Positions 45,486 to 54,662 are shown, numbered from the stretch's first letter. The stretch: 64,000 bases of DNA from Mesorhizobium sangaii (GCF_014207355.1 NZ_JACHEF010000003.1:957541-1021540); one strand, 5' to 3'. Notes: generated by a model from the letters alone, not told the origin. Translations and numbers: made by a program.

Positions 45486-46793
45486 CTATTCCCGCTCTTT
45501 GCGCAGCTTCGCCCAATAGTCGAGCCGCTTTCGGATGTCGCGCTCGAAGCCGCGCTCAGGCGGATCATAAAAGGTCTGCCGGCCCATCTTCTCGGGAAAA
45601 TAGTCCTGGCCCGAAAAGGCATCCGGCTCGTCGTGGTCGTAGCGATAGCCGGCGCCGTAATCCTCCTCTTTCATCAGCTTGGTCGGCGCGTTGAGGATGT
45701 GCTTCGGCGGCAGCAACGAGCCATGCTCCTTCGCCGCACGCGTGGCTGCCTTGAAGGCGGTGTAGACGGCATTGGATTTGGGCGCGGTGGCGAGATAGAC
45801 GGTGGCCTCGGCAAAGGCGAGTTCGCCCTCGGGCGAGCCGAGGTAGTCGTAGGCGTCCTTGGCGGCATTGGCGACGACAAGCGCCTGCGGGTCGGCAAGG
45901 CCGATGTCTTCCATCGCCATGCGCACCAGCCGGCGGCCGAGATAGAGCGGATCCTCGCCGGCATCGAACATGCGTGCCAGATAATAGAGCGCGGCGTCGG
46001 GGTCTGAACCGCGCACCGATTTGTGCAGCGCCGAGATCAGATTGTAGTGGCCGTCCTGGCCCTTGTCGTAGATCGGCGCGCGGCGCTGGACGATGCGCTG
46101 CAGACCTTCGGGGTTGAAGATCTCGCCTGGCTTTGCAGCCCGCCACACCTCTTCAGCAAGCGTCAGCGAGGCACGGCCGTCGCCATCACTCATGCGGATG
46201 AGCATCGCCCTCGCCTCGTCGTCGAGCGGCAGCGCCCTGCCCTCGGTCTCCTCGGCTCGCGCCATCAGCTTGGCGATGCTTTCCTCGCCCAATGAGTGGA
46301 AGACCAGCACACGCGCGCGCGACAACAGAGCCGCGTTCAGTTCGAAGGACGGGTTTTCGGTGGTGGCACCGACCAGCACGACAGTCCCGTCCTCCATGAC
46401 AGGAAGAAAAGAATCCTGCTGGGCGCGGTTGAAGCGATGGATCTCGTCAACGAACAACAAGGTCTGGCGACCGTTGGTGCGGCGCAGCTTGGCGGCTTCG
46501 AACACTTTTTTCAGGTCGGCGACGCCGGAGAACACCGCCGATATCTGCTCGAAGGCAAGACTGGTTTCGCCGGCAAGCAACCGCGCTACAGTGGTCTTGC
46601 CGGTGCCGGGCGGTCCCCAGAAGATCATCGAGCCAAGTGAGCCGGAACCAATCAGCCGGGTCAGCGCGCCATCAGGGCCGGTCAGATGCTCCTGGCCGAC
46701 GACCTCGCCGAGGTTTTTCGGCCGCAGCCTGTCGGCGAGCGGCCGCCCGGGCGACGCCTTTTCCGGTTCATCGACGCTGAACAGATCGGCCAT
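45486..46793 (-). CDS. rarA: Replication-associated recombination protein A (MgsA/WRNIP1 family AAA ATPase)
   Basis: Clamp-loader-like ATPase acting at stalled forks. 435 aa. Walker A GPPGTGKT at 60-67, Walker B LLFVDEIHRF with Asp116-Glu117, sensor 1 LVGATTENPSF, and the C-terminal tetramerisation domain (SALHKSVRGSDPDAALYYLARM) are intact. ATG 46793 follows degP by 42 bases; rarA after degP and rplQ is the usual order in rhizobia. Downstream lies the decayed DUF930 gene. Confidence 0.95.
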   Translation of the reverse strand: MADLFSVDEPEKASPGRPLADRLRPKNLGEVVGQEHLTGPDGALTRLIGSGSLGSMIFWGPPGTGKTTVARLLAGETSLAFEQISAVFSGVADLKKVFEAAKLRRTNGRQTLLFVDEIHRFNRAQQDSFLPVMEDGTVVLVGATTENPSFELNAALLSRARVLVFHSLGEESIAKLMARAEETEGRALPLDDEARAMLIRMSDGDGRASLTLAEEVWRAAKPGEIFNPEGLQRIVQRRAPIYDKGQDGHYNLISALHKSVRGSDPDAALYYLARMFDAGEDPLYLGRRLVRMAMEDIGLADPQALVVANAAKDAYDYLGSPEGELAFAEATVYLATAPKSNAVYTAFKAATRAAKEHGSLLPPKHILNAPTKLMKEEDYGAGYRYDHDEPDAFSGQDYFPEKMGRQTFYDPPERGFERDIRKRLDYWAKLRKERE

Positions 46794-46835
46794 GCACTTC
46801 TTTTTGGTTGGAGCATGAACCCGAAGGGACGTGCT

Positions 46836-48323
46836 TTAATAACGCAACACCTGACGCAGTATCTGCCCGCCGCGCTCGACGGTAAAGCGCCACCAGCGCG
46901 TATCCGCCTGGGCGGCCTGCTCCAGTGTCGCCGCGGTATCGATGGTGGTGCCGTTCACTTCGCGCACGATGTCACCCGGCTGGAAGCCGAAATCGGCGGC
47001 CGGCGAGTCGCGGTTGATGTCGACCACGGTCACGCCCTTGATGTCGGTGCGCAGACCAAGCTTCTGGGCGAGCCGGGGCGACAGTTCGGCGACCTTGGCG
47101 CCCGAGAACGGGCTGCGGCCGTGCAGCGTCACTTCAGCCGCCTTCATGCCCTCGGGAGCGCGCTCCAGCGCGATGTCCATCGCCGCCTGCTGGCCTTTGG
47201 TCAGAACCGCGAAATTGGCGGTGGTGCCGATCGACAGCGTCGCCATCCGGTAATCCAGCGCTTCGATGCTCTCGACCGGCTTGCCATTGAGCTGCAGCAC
47301 GACGTCGCCGGGCTTGAGGCCCGCCTTGGCCGCCGGTCCGGTCGCCTCGACCGACGAGACCAAAGCACCTGTCGGCTTCTCCATGCCGAGCGACTCGGCA
47401 ATCTGCGGCGTCACCGCTTCGAACTCGGCGCCGATATAGGGCCGTTCGAAGAAATCGAGCCCGGCCTTGGCCGCATCGGCGAAGGCGCGCACCATGTTTG
47501 CGGGGATGGCAAAGCCGATGCCGATCGAGCCGCCGCTGCGGCTGTAGATAGCCGTGTTGATGCCGACCAGCTGGCCGCCCATGTTGATCAGCGCACCGCC
47601 GGAATTGCCGGGGTTGATGGCGGCGTCGGTCTGGATGAAGAAGCTTGAATCGGCGACGCCAATATGGCTGCGGGCAAGTGCCGAAACGATGCCGCTGGTG
47701 GTGGTCTGGCCGACACCGAAGGGATTGCCGATGGCCAGTACTAGATCGCCGACCTCGAGCGCGTCGGAATCGCCGATGGCGATGACCGGAAACGGCTTGT
47801 CCGAGGTGATCTTGAGCACCGCAAGGTCGAGTGTCTCGTCCTTCAGCATCACCTTGCTGTCGAACTCACGACCGTCCGCGGTCGCCACCTTGACCTGGTC
47901 GGCATCCTTGATGACGTGGTAATTGGTGACCACGATGCCGGTCGGATCGACCAGCACGCCGGAGCCGAGCGAGGACTGGGCGCGCGGCTGCGAGCGGCCG
48001 AAGAATTCCTCGAAGAACGGATCACCGTCGAAAGGCGACGTCACCTTGGCGGTCTGCGAAGCATAGACATTGACCACGGCCGGCGCCGTCTGCTTGACCA
48101 GCGGTGCGAACGACAGCTGCACCTCCTCGCGGCCGAACGGCACGCGCTTGTCGGGGCCGGATGTAGAGTTCTCGCCTTCGACGCCATGCAAGAGGTCGGT
48201 CAGCACGTCGGACAGGCCGGGATCGGTCTTGGTCTCTTCGGCCAATGCCTGCCTGACCACCGGTGCGGCTGCGAACGCCATCATGGCGAAGAGCAGGACA
48301 AGGGACAGTCGGTTGGCGCGCAT
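46836..48323 (-). CDS. DegQ/HtrA-family periplasmic serine endoprotease
   Basis: 495 aa with Sec signal peptide (RLSLVLLFAMMAFAAAPVVRQALA). Trypsin-like domain with catalytic His136 (NYHVIKD), Asp167 (TLDLAVLKI) and Ser241 (NPGNSGGALI), followed by two PDZ domains (about 300-385 and 400-490). The loop before the protease domain is short. Two PDZ domains make it DegP/DegQ-like rather than DegS. Periplasmic quality control of misfolded proteins. 145-base gap to the rplQ terminator upstream, so it likely has its own promoter. Confidence 0.95.
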   Translation of the reverse strand: MRANRLSLVLLFAMMAFAAAPVVRQALAEETKTDPGLSDVLTDLLHGVEGENSTSGPDKRVPFGREEVQLSFAPLVKQTAPAVVNVYASQTAKVTSPFDGDPFFEEFFGRSQPRAQSSLGSGVLVDPTGIVVTNYHVIKDADQVKVATADGREFDSKVMLKDETLDLAVLKITSDKPFPVIAIGDSDALEVGDLVLAIGNPFGVGQTTTSGIVSALARSHIGVADSSFFIQTDAAINPGNSGGALINMGGQLVGINTAIYSRSGGSIGIGFAIPANMVRAFADAAKAGLDFFERPYIGAEFEAVTPQIAESLGMEKPTGALVSSVEATGPAAKAGLKPGDVVLQLNGKPVESIEALDYRMATLSIGTTANFAVLTKGQQAAMDIALERAPEGMKAAEVTLHGRSPFSGAKVAELSPRLAQKLGLRTDIKGVTVVDINRDSPAADFGFQPGDIVREVNGTTIDTAATLEQAAQADTRWWRFTVERGGQILRQVLRY

Positions 48324-48474
48324 TCACGAATCCTCCAAGGCGAGTTCGGGGGCATTGTCCCGACGATTGTGCAAAATGAAAGGCTAAGCCGCTGAAATCC
48401 GATTATTTTGGCCAAAGAGCCTCGGTTCCGGCCTGAAGATCCGCTTTGACTGCAATCTCCTGCTTTCAGAAAAC

Positions 48475-48497
48475 AAAAAGGGGCCCGCAGGCCCCTT
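48475..48497 (-). terminator. Intrinsic terminator of the ribosomal cluster after rplQ
   Basis: On the minus strand a perfect 8-bp stem AAGGGGCC / GGCCCCTT, 4-base loop, followed by TTTTT. Lies 25 bases beyond the rplQ stop and closes the tuf-S10-spc-alpha transcript. Confidence 0.93.
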
Positions 48498-48521
48498 CGA
48501 ATTCATTCCGGAAACCAAGCC

Positions 48522-48953
48522 TTACGCGGCTGCGGCGTCCGCGTCGGTGCCTTCGGCTTCGATGCGAGCGCGGTCGCCGGCGCCCTTGGCCGAGGTGTCG
48601 CGATCGACGAACTCGATGACCGCCATGGCGGCATTATCGCCGTGACGGAAGCCCGCCTTCATGATGCGCAGATAGCCGCCATTGCGGGTGGCGTAGCGCG
48701 GGGCGATGGTATCGAACAGGCGCTTGACGACGCCTTCATTGCCGATCTGCGCGATCACCTGGCGGCGGGCGTGCAGGTCGCCGCGCTTGCCGAGCGTCAC
48801 CAACTTCTCGACGATCGGACGCAAATCCTTCGCCTTCGGCAGGGTGGTGACGATCTGCTCGTGCTCGAGCAGCGACACCGCCAGGTTCGCGAACATCGAC
48901 TTGCGGTGGCTTATGCTGCGGGCGAACCGGCGGCCCTTAAATCCGTGGCGCAT
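48522..48953 (-). CDS. rplQ: Ribosomal protein L17
   Basis: Large-subunit protein near the exit tunnel. 143 aa, slightly longer than the 127-aa E. coli protein through an Ala/Asp-rich tail (EAEGTDADAAAA). MRHGFKGRRFARSISHRKSMFANLA is the invariant start, truncated here for length. Last gene of the alpha operon, 37 bases after rpoA, with a terminator close behind. Confidence 0.98.
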   Translation of the reverse strand: MRHGFKGRRFARSISHRKSMFANLAVSLLEHEQIVTTLPKAKDLRPIVEKLVTLGKRGDLHARRQVIAQIGNEGVVKRLFDTIAPRYATRNGGYLRIMKAGFRHGDNAAMAVIEFVDRDTSAKGAGDRARIEAEGTDADAAAA

Positions 48954-48990
48954 GGCTCTTCTCCTTCATTGCGGGTTCAGAGGCAACGCC

Positions 48991-50001
48991 TCAATATTGA
49001 TCTTCGTAACGCTTGGCGAGGTCTTCGATGTTTTCCGGCGGCCAGTCCGGCACTTCCATGCCGAGGTGCAGGCCCATTGCCGCCAGGACTTCCTTGATCT
49101 CGTTCAGCGACTTGCGGCCGAAGTTCGGGGTGCGCAGCATCTCGGCTTCGGTCTTCTGGATCAGGTCGCCGATATAGACGATGTTGTCGTTCTTCAGGCA
49201 GTTGGCCGAACGCACCGAAAGCTCGAGCTCGTCGACCTTCTTGAGCAGCGCCGGGTTGAAGGCGAGCTCGGTGACGGCTTCGGCGGCGACTTCCTTCTGC
49301 GGCTCGTCGAAGTTGACGAACAGGCCGAGTTGGTCTTGCAGGATGCGGGCAGCGAAAGCCACCGCGTCCTCGCCAGTGATCGAACCGTCGGTCTCGATGG
49401 TCATGGTCAGCTTGTCATAGTCGAGGACCTGGCCCTCGCGGGTGTTCTCGACCTTGTAGGAGACCTTCTTGACCGGCGAATACAGGCTGTCGACGGGGAT
49501 CAGGCCGATCGGCGCGTCTTCGGCGCGGTTGCGGTCGGCCGGCACGTAGCCCTTGCCGGTGTCGACGGTGAATTCCATGCGGATTTCAGCGCCTTCGTCC
49601 AGCGTGCAGATGACGTGGTCGGGGTTGAGGATTTCGACATCGCCAACCGTCTGGATGTCGCCGGCGAGAACCGCACCCGGTCCCTGCTTGCGCACGACCA
49701 TGCGCTTGGGGCCATCGCCTTCCATGCGGATGGCGATTTCCTTGATGTTCAAGACGATGTCGGTCACGTCCTCGCGCACGCCGGCGATGGACGAGAATTC
49801 ATGCAGAACGCCGTCGATCTGCACGGCGGTAACAGCCGCACCGCGCAGCGAAGACAGAAGCACGCGGCGCAGCGCGTTGCCGAGCGTCAGGCCAAAGCCA
49901 CGCTCAAGCGGCTCGGCGACCAGCGTGGTCAGCGTCTTCTTCTTCGACGAGAACTCGATCTTGTTCGGCTTGATCAGTTCCTGCCAATTTTTCTGGATCA
50001 T
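48991..50001 (-). CDS. rpoA: RNA polymerase alpha subunit
   Basis: 336 aa. N-terminal dimerisation/assembly domain (GFGLTLGNALRRVLLSSLRG, the invariant alpha box) and C-terminal domain (about 250-330, LSVRSANCLKNDNIVYIGDL, then RTPNFGRKSLNEIKEVL) that binds UP elements and activators. Start at ATG 50001 (MIQKNWQELIKPNK, ggaaag upstream), not the longer frame that extends to 50076. A hairpin CCCGCCAC/GTGGCGGG (50021-50045) lies in the leader. Confidence 0.98.
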   Translation of the reverse strand: MIQKNWQELIKPNKIEFSSKKKTLTTLVAEPLERGFGLTLGNALRRVLLSSLRGAAVTAVQIDGVLHEFSSIAGVREDVTDIVLNIKEIAIRMEGDGPKRMVVRKQGPGAVLAGDIQTVGDVEILNPDHVICTLDEGAEIRMEFTVDTGKGYVPADRNRAEDAPIGLIPVDSLYSPVKKVSYKVENTREGQVLDYDKLTMTIETDGSITGEDAVAFAARILQDQLGLFVNFDEPQKEVAAEAVTELAFNPALLKKVDELELSVRSANCLKNDNIVYIGDLIQKTEAEMLRTPNFGRKSLNEIKEVLAAMGLHLGMEVPDWPPENIEDLAKRYEDQY

Positions 50002-50020
50002 GATGCTTTCCTTCCGTTGA

Positions 50021-50045
50021 CCCGCCACCATCCAATCGTGGCGGG
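50021..50045 (-). promoter_or_regulatory. Hairpin in the rpsK-rpoA gap
   Basis: 8-bp inverted repeat CCCGCCAC / GTGGCGGG with a 9-base loop, 20 bases upstream of rpoA, no T-run. Possible processing or translational-control structure, function unproven. Confidence 0.4.
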
Positions 50046-50105
50046 CGACCTGGAATGCCGTGGAGGAGCACCCCAAAGGGCGCTCGCGCGGCGTTCGGTA
50101 ATTTT

Positions 50106-50495
50106 TTAGACGCGGCGCTTCTTGCGCGGGCGGCAGCCATTGTGCGGGATCGGCGTCACATCACGGATCGAGGTGATGGTGAAGCCGGCCGCCTGCAGGG
50201 CGCGCAGTGCCGATTCACGACCGGAGCCGGGTCCGCAGACCTCGACTTCGAGCATGCGCATGCCGTGTTCCTGGGCCTTCTTGGCAACGTCCTCGGCAGC
50301 CATCTGGGCAGCGAACGGGGTCGACTTGCGCGAACCCTTGAAGCCCTGGGCACCGGCCGACGACCAGGCAATCGAATTGCCCTGTGCGTCGGTGATGGTG
50401 ATCATCGTGTTGTTGAAGGTCGAATTGACGTGGGCGACGCCCGACGAGATGTTCTTGCGTTCGCGGCGGCGAACACGAGCGGCTTCCTTGGCCAT
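50106..50495 (-). CDS. rpsK: Ribosomal protein S11
   Basis: 129-aa platform protein of the 30S subunit. HVNSTFNNTMITITDAQGN and the C-terminal DVTPIPHNGCRPRKKRRV are highly characteristic. Second gene of the alpha operon. The 104-base gap to rpoA contains a hairpin, and the gap to rpsM contains a repeat element. Confidence 0.98.
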   Translation of the reverse strand: MAKEAARVRRRERKNISSGVAHVNSTFNNTMITITDAQGNSIAWSSAGAQGFKGSRKSTPFAAQMAAEDVAKKAQEHGMRMLEVEVCGPGSGRESALRALQAAGFTITSIRDVTPIPHNGCRPRKKRRV

Positions 50496-50545
50496 GATAG
50501 TCCTTTCAGTTGATCTCTACACCGCCGTAATGCCAGCGGCTCCAC

Positions 50546-50612
50546 CTTGCAAAAGCGAGTAGGGCGTAGCGAATAGTGGGTAGAAACCTATTCGCTACGA
50601 ACCAATCGCTAT
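50546..50612. repeat. Short tandem/inverted repeat in the rpsM-rpsK gap
   Basis: A perfect 11-bp inverted repeat GTAGCGAATAG (50566-50576) / CTATTCGCTAC (50588-50598), flanked by further near-copies of the unit agcga(a/g)tag (aagcgagtag just before, cgctattcgct just after). It fills the gap right up to the rpsM-to-rpsK junction. Similar AGCGAATAG arrays occur between genes in Mesorhizobium as far as I recall; that is memory, not alignment. Confidence 0.55.
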
Positions 50613-50620
50613 TCGCTCAA

Positions 50621-50989
50621 TTACTTCTTCTTGCCGGCGATCGACTTGGCCGGGCCCTTGCGGGTGCGCGCATTGGTATGCGTGCGCTGGCCGCGAACCG
50701 GCAGCGAGCGGCGGTGACGCAGGCCGCGGTAGCAGCCGAGGTCCATCAGCCGCTTGATGTTCATCGAGACTTCGCGGCGCAGGTCGCCCTCGACCTGATA
50801 GTCGCGGTCGATGGTTTCGCGGATCTGCAGCACTTCCGCGTCGGTGAGCTGGTTGACGCGACGCTCGGCCGGGATGCCGACCTTGTCGACGATCTCCTGG
50901 GCGAACTTCTTGCCAATGCCGTGAATGTACTGAAGCGCAATGACGACGCGCTTGTTGGTCGGAATGTTGACGCCGGCTATACGAGCCAT
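50621..50989 (-). CDS. rpsM: Ribosomal protein S13
   Basis: 122-aa head protein of the 30S subunit contacting the P-site tRNA. ARIAGVNIPTNKRVVIALQY and YRGLRHRRSLPVRGQRTHTN are invariant features. First gene of the alpha operon; a 192-base gap separates it from adk and could hold an internal promoter. Confidence 0.98.
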   Translation of the reverse strand: MARIAGVNIPTNKRVVIALQYIHGIGKKFAQEIVDKVGIPAERRVNQLTDAEVLQIRETIDRDYQVEGDLRREVSMNIKRLMDLGCYRGLRHRRSLPVRGQRTHTNARTRKGPAKSIAGKKK

Positions 50990-51181
50990 ATTCTTCTCTT
51001 CTCCATGTGGGCCGGACGAACCGGCGCTATCTTAAGTTGCCCCGCGTCCGGTGGAGGCCGGCCCATGCGGGAGTTTCCAGTTCAAAGCGGCTGCCTTGCC
51101 CTTGCGGACAAGCAAAACCGATGCCTGATAGGAAGACGGGCCGCCATACCGCAGCGAACCGCTCCCGTCAAGTGCAATCGT

Positions 51182-51778
51182 TTAAATTCCCCGCGTTGCG
51201 TCCCTGAGCACCGCTTCGATCTGTCCCGTCACGGCATCAATATCGGCCATGCCGTCGACGCTGCGGAGCGTGCCCTTGGCATAATAGTAGCCAATCAGCG
51301 GCGCCGTCTTCTTGTAGTATTCCCTCAGACGCTCCTCGAACACGGTCGGATTGTCGTCCTTGCGCACGGGCTGGCCGGCGGCCTGCGCCTCGTTGGCGCG
51401 CTTGACGATACGACCAACCAGCGCCTTGTCGTCGACGACAAGTTCAATGACCGCATCGAGGCCCTGCGAGCGGTCCGAAAGCATTTGCTCTACCGCGTCC
51501 GCCTGCACCAGGGTTCGCGGATATCCGTCGAGGATGAACCCCTTCGCGCAATCCGGCTGATCGATGCGTTCGGCGACGATGGCGTTGACGATGGCGTCGG
51601 AAACCAGTTCACCGGCATCCATCACCGCCTTGGCGCGTTTGCCGACTTCGGTGCCAGCCTGGACTGCAGCACGCAGCATGTCGCCCGTCGAGAGCTGGGG
51701 TATGCCGTGTTTTTCTACCAGTCTTTGTGCTTGTGTCCCCTTGCCCGCCCCTGGCGGCCCAAGCAATATCAACCTCAT
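51182..51778 (-). CDS. adk: Adenylate kinase (short form)
   Basis: Equilibrates ATP + AMP with ADP. 198 aa, short because the LID is reduced (VGRIVKRANEAQAAGQPVRKDD) and lacks the Zn-binding cysteines of some long forms. P-loop GPPGAGKGTQ at residues 7-16, AMP-binding LSTGDMLRAA and DGYPRT motifs are intact. Overlaps the secY stop by 4 bases (ATGA), the usual coupling in the spc operon. Confidence 0.98.
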   Translation of the reverse strand: MRLILLGPPGAGKGTQAQRLVEKHGIPQLSTGDMLRAAVQAGTEVGKRAKAVMDAGELVSDAIVNAIVAERIDQPDCAKGFILDGYPRTLVQADAVEQMLSDRSQGLDAVIELVVDDKALVGRIVKRANEAQAAGQPVRKDDNPTVFEERLREYYKKTAPLIGYYYAKGTLRSVDGMADIDAVTGQIEAVLRDATRGI

Positions 51779-53115
51779 CTGGCTTTCTTCCCCCCGCGCA
51801 GCTTCGACTTCTTGATCAGGCCTTCATACTGGTGCGCGATCAGGTGGCCCTGAATCTGCGCAACCGTATCGAGCGTGACACTGACCACGATCAGAAGCGA
51901 TGTGCCACCAAGGTAGAATGGTACGCCAGTCGCCGAGATCAGGAACTCCGGCAGCAGGCACACCAGCACCAGATAGATGGCGCCGACGACGGTGATGCGG
52001 GTGAGAACGTAATCGATGTAATCGGCGGTGCGCTCGCCCGGACGATAGCCCGGGATGAAGCCCGAATGCTTCTTGAGCTGGTCGGCGGTGTCCTTCGGGT
52101 TGAAGACAATCGCAGTGTAGAAGAAGGCGAAGAACACGATCATCGCCGCGTAGAAAGCCATGTAGAGCGGCTGGCCGTGGCCGAGCGACGCCAGGACGGT
52201 GCTTGCCCAGGCCGGCATGTTGGTCGTCTGCGAGAAGCCGGCGACGGTGGCCGGCAGCAACAGCAGCGACGAGGCGAAGATCGGCGGAATGACGCCCGAC
52301 GTGTTGAGCTTCAGCGGCAGATGCGAGGTATCGCCCTGGAACATGCGGTTGCCGACCTGGCGCTTCGGATACTGGATCAGCAAGCGGCGCTGGGCGCGCT
52401 CGAAGAACACGATCAAGGCGATGACGACGATGGCCAGAACGATGATCGCCAGGATGAGGCCGGTCGACAGCGCGCCGGTGCGGCCAAGCTCCAGCGTGCC
52501 GGAGATGGCATGCGGCAGGCCGGCGACGATGCCGGAGAAGATGATCAGCGAGATGCCGTTGCCGATGCCGCGGGCGGTGATCTGTTCGCCCAGCCACATC
52601 AGGAACATGGTGCCGCCGACCAGCGTGACGACGGTCGAGATACGGAAGAACATGCCGGGATCGCTGACGATGCCGTTGCCACCCTCCAGGCCGACCGAAA
52701 TGCCATAGGCCTGAACCAGCGCAAGCAGCACGGTGCCGTAGCGCGTGTACTGGTTGATGACCTTGCGGCCCTGTTCGCCTTCCTTCTTCAGCGCTTCCAG
52801 CGACGGGATAACCGACGTCATCAGCTGCATGATGATGGAGGCGGAGATGTACGGCATGATGCCAAGCGCAAAGATCGCCATGCGCTGCACGGCGCCGCCG
52901 GCGAACATGTTGAACATGCCGAGCACGCCCTTGCTCTGCGACGAGAAGGCCTGGGCGAAGGCGTCGGGATTGATACCGGGAAGCGGAATATAGGTGCCGA
53001 GGCGATAGACGAGCAACGCGCCGATGGTGAACCAGATGCGTTTCTTCAGGTCCTCCGCTTTGGCGAAGGCCGAGAAATTCAGATTCGAGGCTAGTTGTTC
53101 AGCAGCCGAAGCCAT
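51775..53115 (-). CDS. secY: Preprotein translocase channel SecY
   Basis: 446-aa ten-helix channel of the Sec translocon in the inner membrane. GALLVYRLGTYIPLPGINPD, the plug region after helix 1 and the cytoplasmic loop motif ERAQRRLLIQYPKRQ are conserved. C-terminus is basic (LIKKSKLRGGKKAR). Lies downstream of rplO after a 184-base gap with hairpins, and is coupled to adk. Confidence 0.98.
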   Translation of the reverse strand: MASAAEQLASNLNFSAFAKAEDLKKRIWFTIGALLVYRLGTYIPLPGINPDAFAQAFSSQSKGVLGMFNMFAGGAVQRMAIFALGIMPYISASIIMQLMTSVIPSLEALKKEGEQGRKVINQYTRYGTVLLALVQAYGISVGLEGGNGIVSDPGMFFRISTVVTLVGGTMFLMWLGEQITARGIGNGISLIIFSGIVAGLPHAISGTLELGRTGALSTGLILAIIVLAIVVIALIVFFERAQRRLLIQYPKRQVGNRMFQGDTSHLPLKLNTSGVIPPIFASSLLLLPATVAGFSQTTNMPAWASTVLASLGHGQPLYMAFYAAMIVFFAFFYTAIVFNPKDTADQLKKHSGFIPGYRPGERTADYIDYVLTRITVVGAIYLVLVCLLPEFLISATGVPFYLGGTSLLIVVSVTLDTVAQIQGHLIAHQYEGLIKKSKLRGGKKAR

Positions 53116-53212
53116 GCCTGATTCTCCGCTTGGTAACGCTTGATGGCCCTTGAGGTCAGGCGGCGCGTTTCACCGAAGCTCACGAGATAAGCTCCGGGCT
53201 CTAAACATGCAA

Positions 53213-53234
53213 GCGGCCGCGTTGACGCGGCCGC
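53213..53234 (-). promoter_or_regulatory. Hairpin in the rplO-secY gap
   Basis: Perfect 9-bp GC stem GCGGCCGCG / CGCGGCCGC with loop TTGA. No T-run, so not a classic terminator. A second weaker dyad (AAGCGC ... GCGCTT, 53250-53290) follows. Possible mRNA-processing or stability element within the spc operon. Confidence 0.45.
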
Positions 53235-53299
53235 CTAATTGAGCAGATCAAAGCGCAATCGTGAGCAAAAACGGATCCCGCTCGCGCTTCAAATTGCCG

Positions 53300-53773
53300 T
53301 TACTCGGCAGCTGCCTTTTCCGGCAACTTGACCGAGCCGCCGGCCTTCTCGATCTTCTCGATCGCGGCCTTGGAGGCGCCGGCGACGTCGAAGGCGAGCT
53401 TCGCCTTGATCTCGCCGTCCGAGAGGATGCGCACGCCGTCCTTGAGGCGGCGAATGACGCCGGCAGCGACCAGCGATTCAGCCGTCACGGTTGCCTTGGC
53501 GTCGAGCTTCTTGGCGTCGATGGCCACCTGGATACGGGCCAGCGAGACGACGGTGAAGCTCTTGGCGAAGATGTTGTTGAAGCCACGCTTCGGCAGACGC
53601 CTGTAGAGCGGCATCTGGCCACCCTCGAAGCCGTTGATGGCGACGCCGGAGCGCGCCTTCTGGCCCTTGACGCCGCGACCGGCCGTCTTGCCGGAGCCGG
53701 AGCCGATGCCGCGGCCGAGACGCTTCTTGGAGTGCGTCGCGCCGTCCTTGTCACGCAGATCGTTGAGTTTCAT
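53300..53773 (-). CDS. rplO: Ribosomal protein L15
   Basis: 157 aa. MKLNDLRDKDGATHSKKRLGRG leads into the RNA-binding Gly/Lys/Arg-rich tail (GSGSGKTAGRGVKGQKARSG) and the globular domain with GFEGGQMPLYRRLPKRGF. Followed by a long gap before secY. Confidence 0.98.
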   Translation of the reverse strand: MKLNDLRDKDGATHSKKRLGRGIGSGSGKTAGRGVKGQKARSGVAINGFEGGQMPLYRRLPKRGFNNIFAKSFTVVSLARIQVAIDAKKLDAKATVTAESLVAAGVIRRLKDGVRILSDGEIKAKLAFDVAGASKAAIEKIEKAGGSVKLPEKAAAE

Positions 53774-53795
53774 CTGGGTTCTCCTGCGCTCTGGC

Positions 53796-53999
53796 TCAGC
53801 CCTCGTCCACGACGCGGACGAGATGCTGGACGGCAGCGATCATGCCGCGCACGGAGGGCGTATCTTCCAGCGTGCGCTGCTTGTGCATCTTGTTGAGGCC
53901 GAGCCCGACCAGCGTCGCGCGCTGTTCCTTCGGGCGGCGGATCGGCGAGCCGATCTGCTCAACGGTGACGGTCTTTGTTGCTTTCTTGGCCATGGTCAA
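53796..53999 (-). CDS. rpmD: Ribosomal protein L30
   Basis: 67-aa small L30. KTVTVEQIGSPIRRPKEQRATL and GLGLNKMHKQRTLEDTP are the family pattern. 22 bases between it and rplO, 18 from rpsE, as in other spc operons. Confidence 0.97.
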   Translation of the reverse strand: MTMAKKATKTVTVEQIGSPIRRPKEQRATLVGLGLNKMHKQRTLEDTPSVRGMIAAVQHLVRVVDEG

Positions 54000-54017
54000 A
54001 ATCCCTGGTCAGATCGA

Positions 54018-54581
54018 CTATTCTTCAGCCGCAACGGCGGTGCCGCGGCGGGCCTGAAGGGTCGAATACTTGATGCCACGAGCAGCAGCCACATCCTTGG
54101 GATGCATCTGGCTCTTCAGCGCGTCGAAGGTGGCGCGAACCATGTTGTAGGGGTTCGACGAACCCATCGACTTGGCAACCACGTCATGCATGCCGAGCGT
54201 CTCGAAGACGGCGCGCATCGGGCCACCGGCGATGATGCCGGTACCTTGCTTGGCAGCGCGCAGCAGAACACGTCCGGCGCCCCAGCGTCCTTCGACGTCG
54301 TGGTGCAGCGTACGACCCGAGCGCAGCGGCACGAAGATCATGTCGCGCTTGGCCGATTCAGTTGCCTTGCGGATAGCTTCCGGCACTTCGCGCGCCTTGC
54401 CGTGACCAAAGCCCACGCGGCCCTTCTGGTCGCCGACGACGACGAGTGCTGCAAAACCAAAGCGACGGCCGCCCTTGACGACCTTGGCGACGCGGTTGAT
54501 GTGGACGAGCTTGTCCACCATGCCGTCATCGCGTTCCTCACGATCGCGGCCGCGGCCGCCATCCCTACGTTCCTGTGCCAT
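54018..54581 (-). CDS. rpsE: Ribosomal protein S5
   Basis: 187 aa; a charged N-terminal extension (AQERRDGGRGRDREERD) precedes the dsRNA-binding S5 domain (VHINRVAKVVKGGRRFGF) and the C-terminal domain (GIIAGGPMRAVFETLG). Start placed at ATG 54581, which has aaggaacagg in front, rather than ten codons upstream. Involved in decoding accuracy; classical spectinomycin-site residues cannot be scored without alignment. Confidence 0.96.
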   Translation of the reverse strand: MAQERRDGGRGRDREERDDGMVDKLVHINRVAKVVKGGRRFGFAALVVVGDQKGRVGFGHGKAREVPEAIRKATESAKRDMIFVPLRSGRTLHHDVEGRWGAGRVLLRAAKQGTGIIAGGPMRAVFETLGMHDVVAKSMGSSNPYNMVRATFDALKSQMHPKDVAAARGIKYSTLQARRGTAVAAEE

Positions 54582-54662
54582 ATCCTGTTCCTTGTTTTTT
54601 TCCGGAAGCACGGTTGCTGATAAGATCCGGCGCCTCTGTGGGTCACCGGGGGCGAAAGTTCT

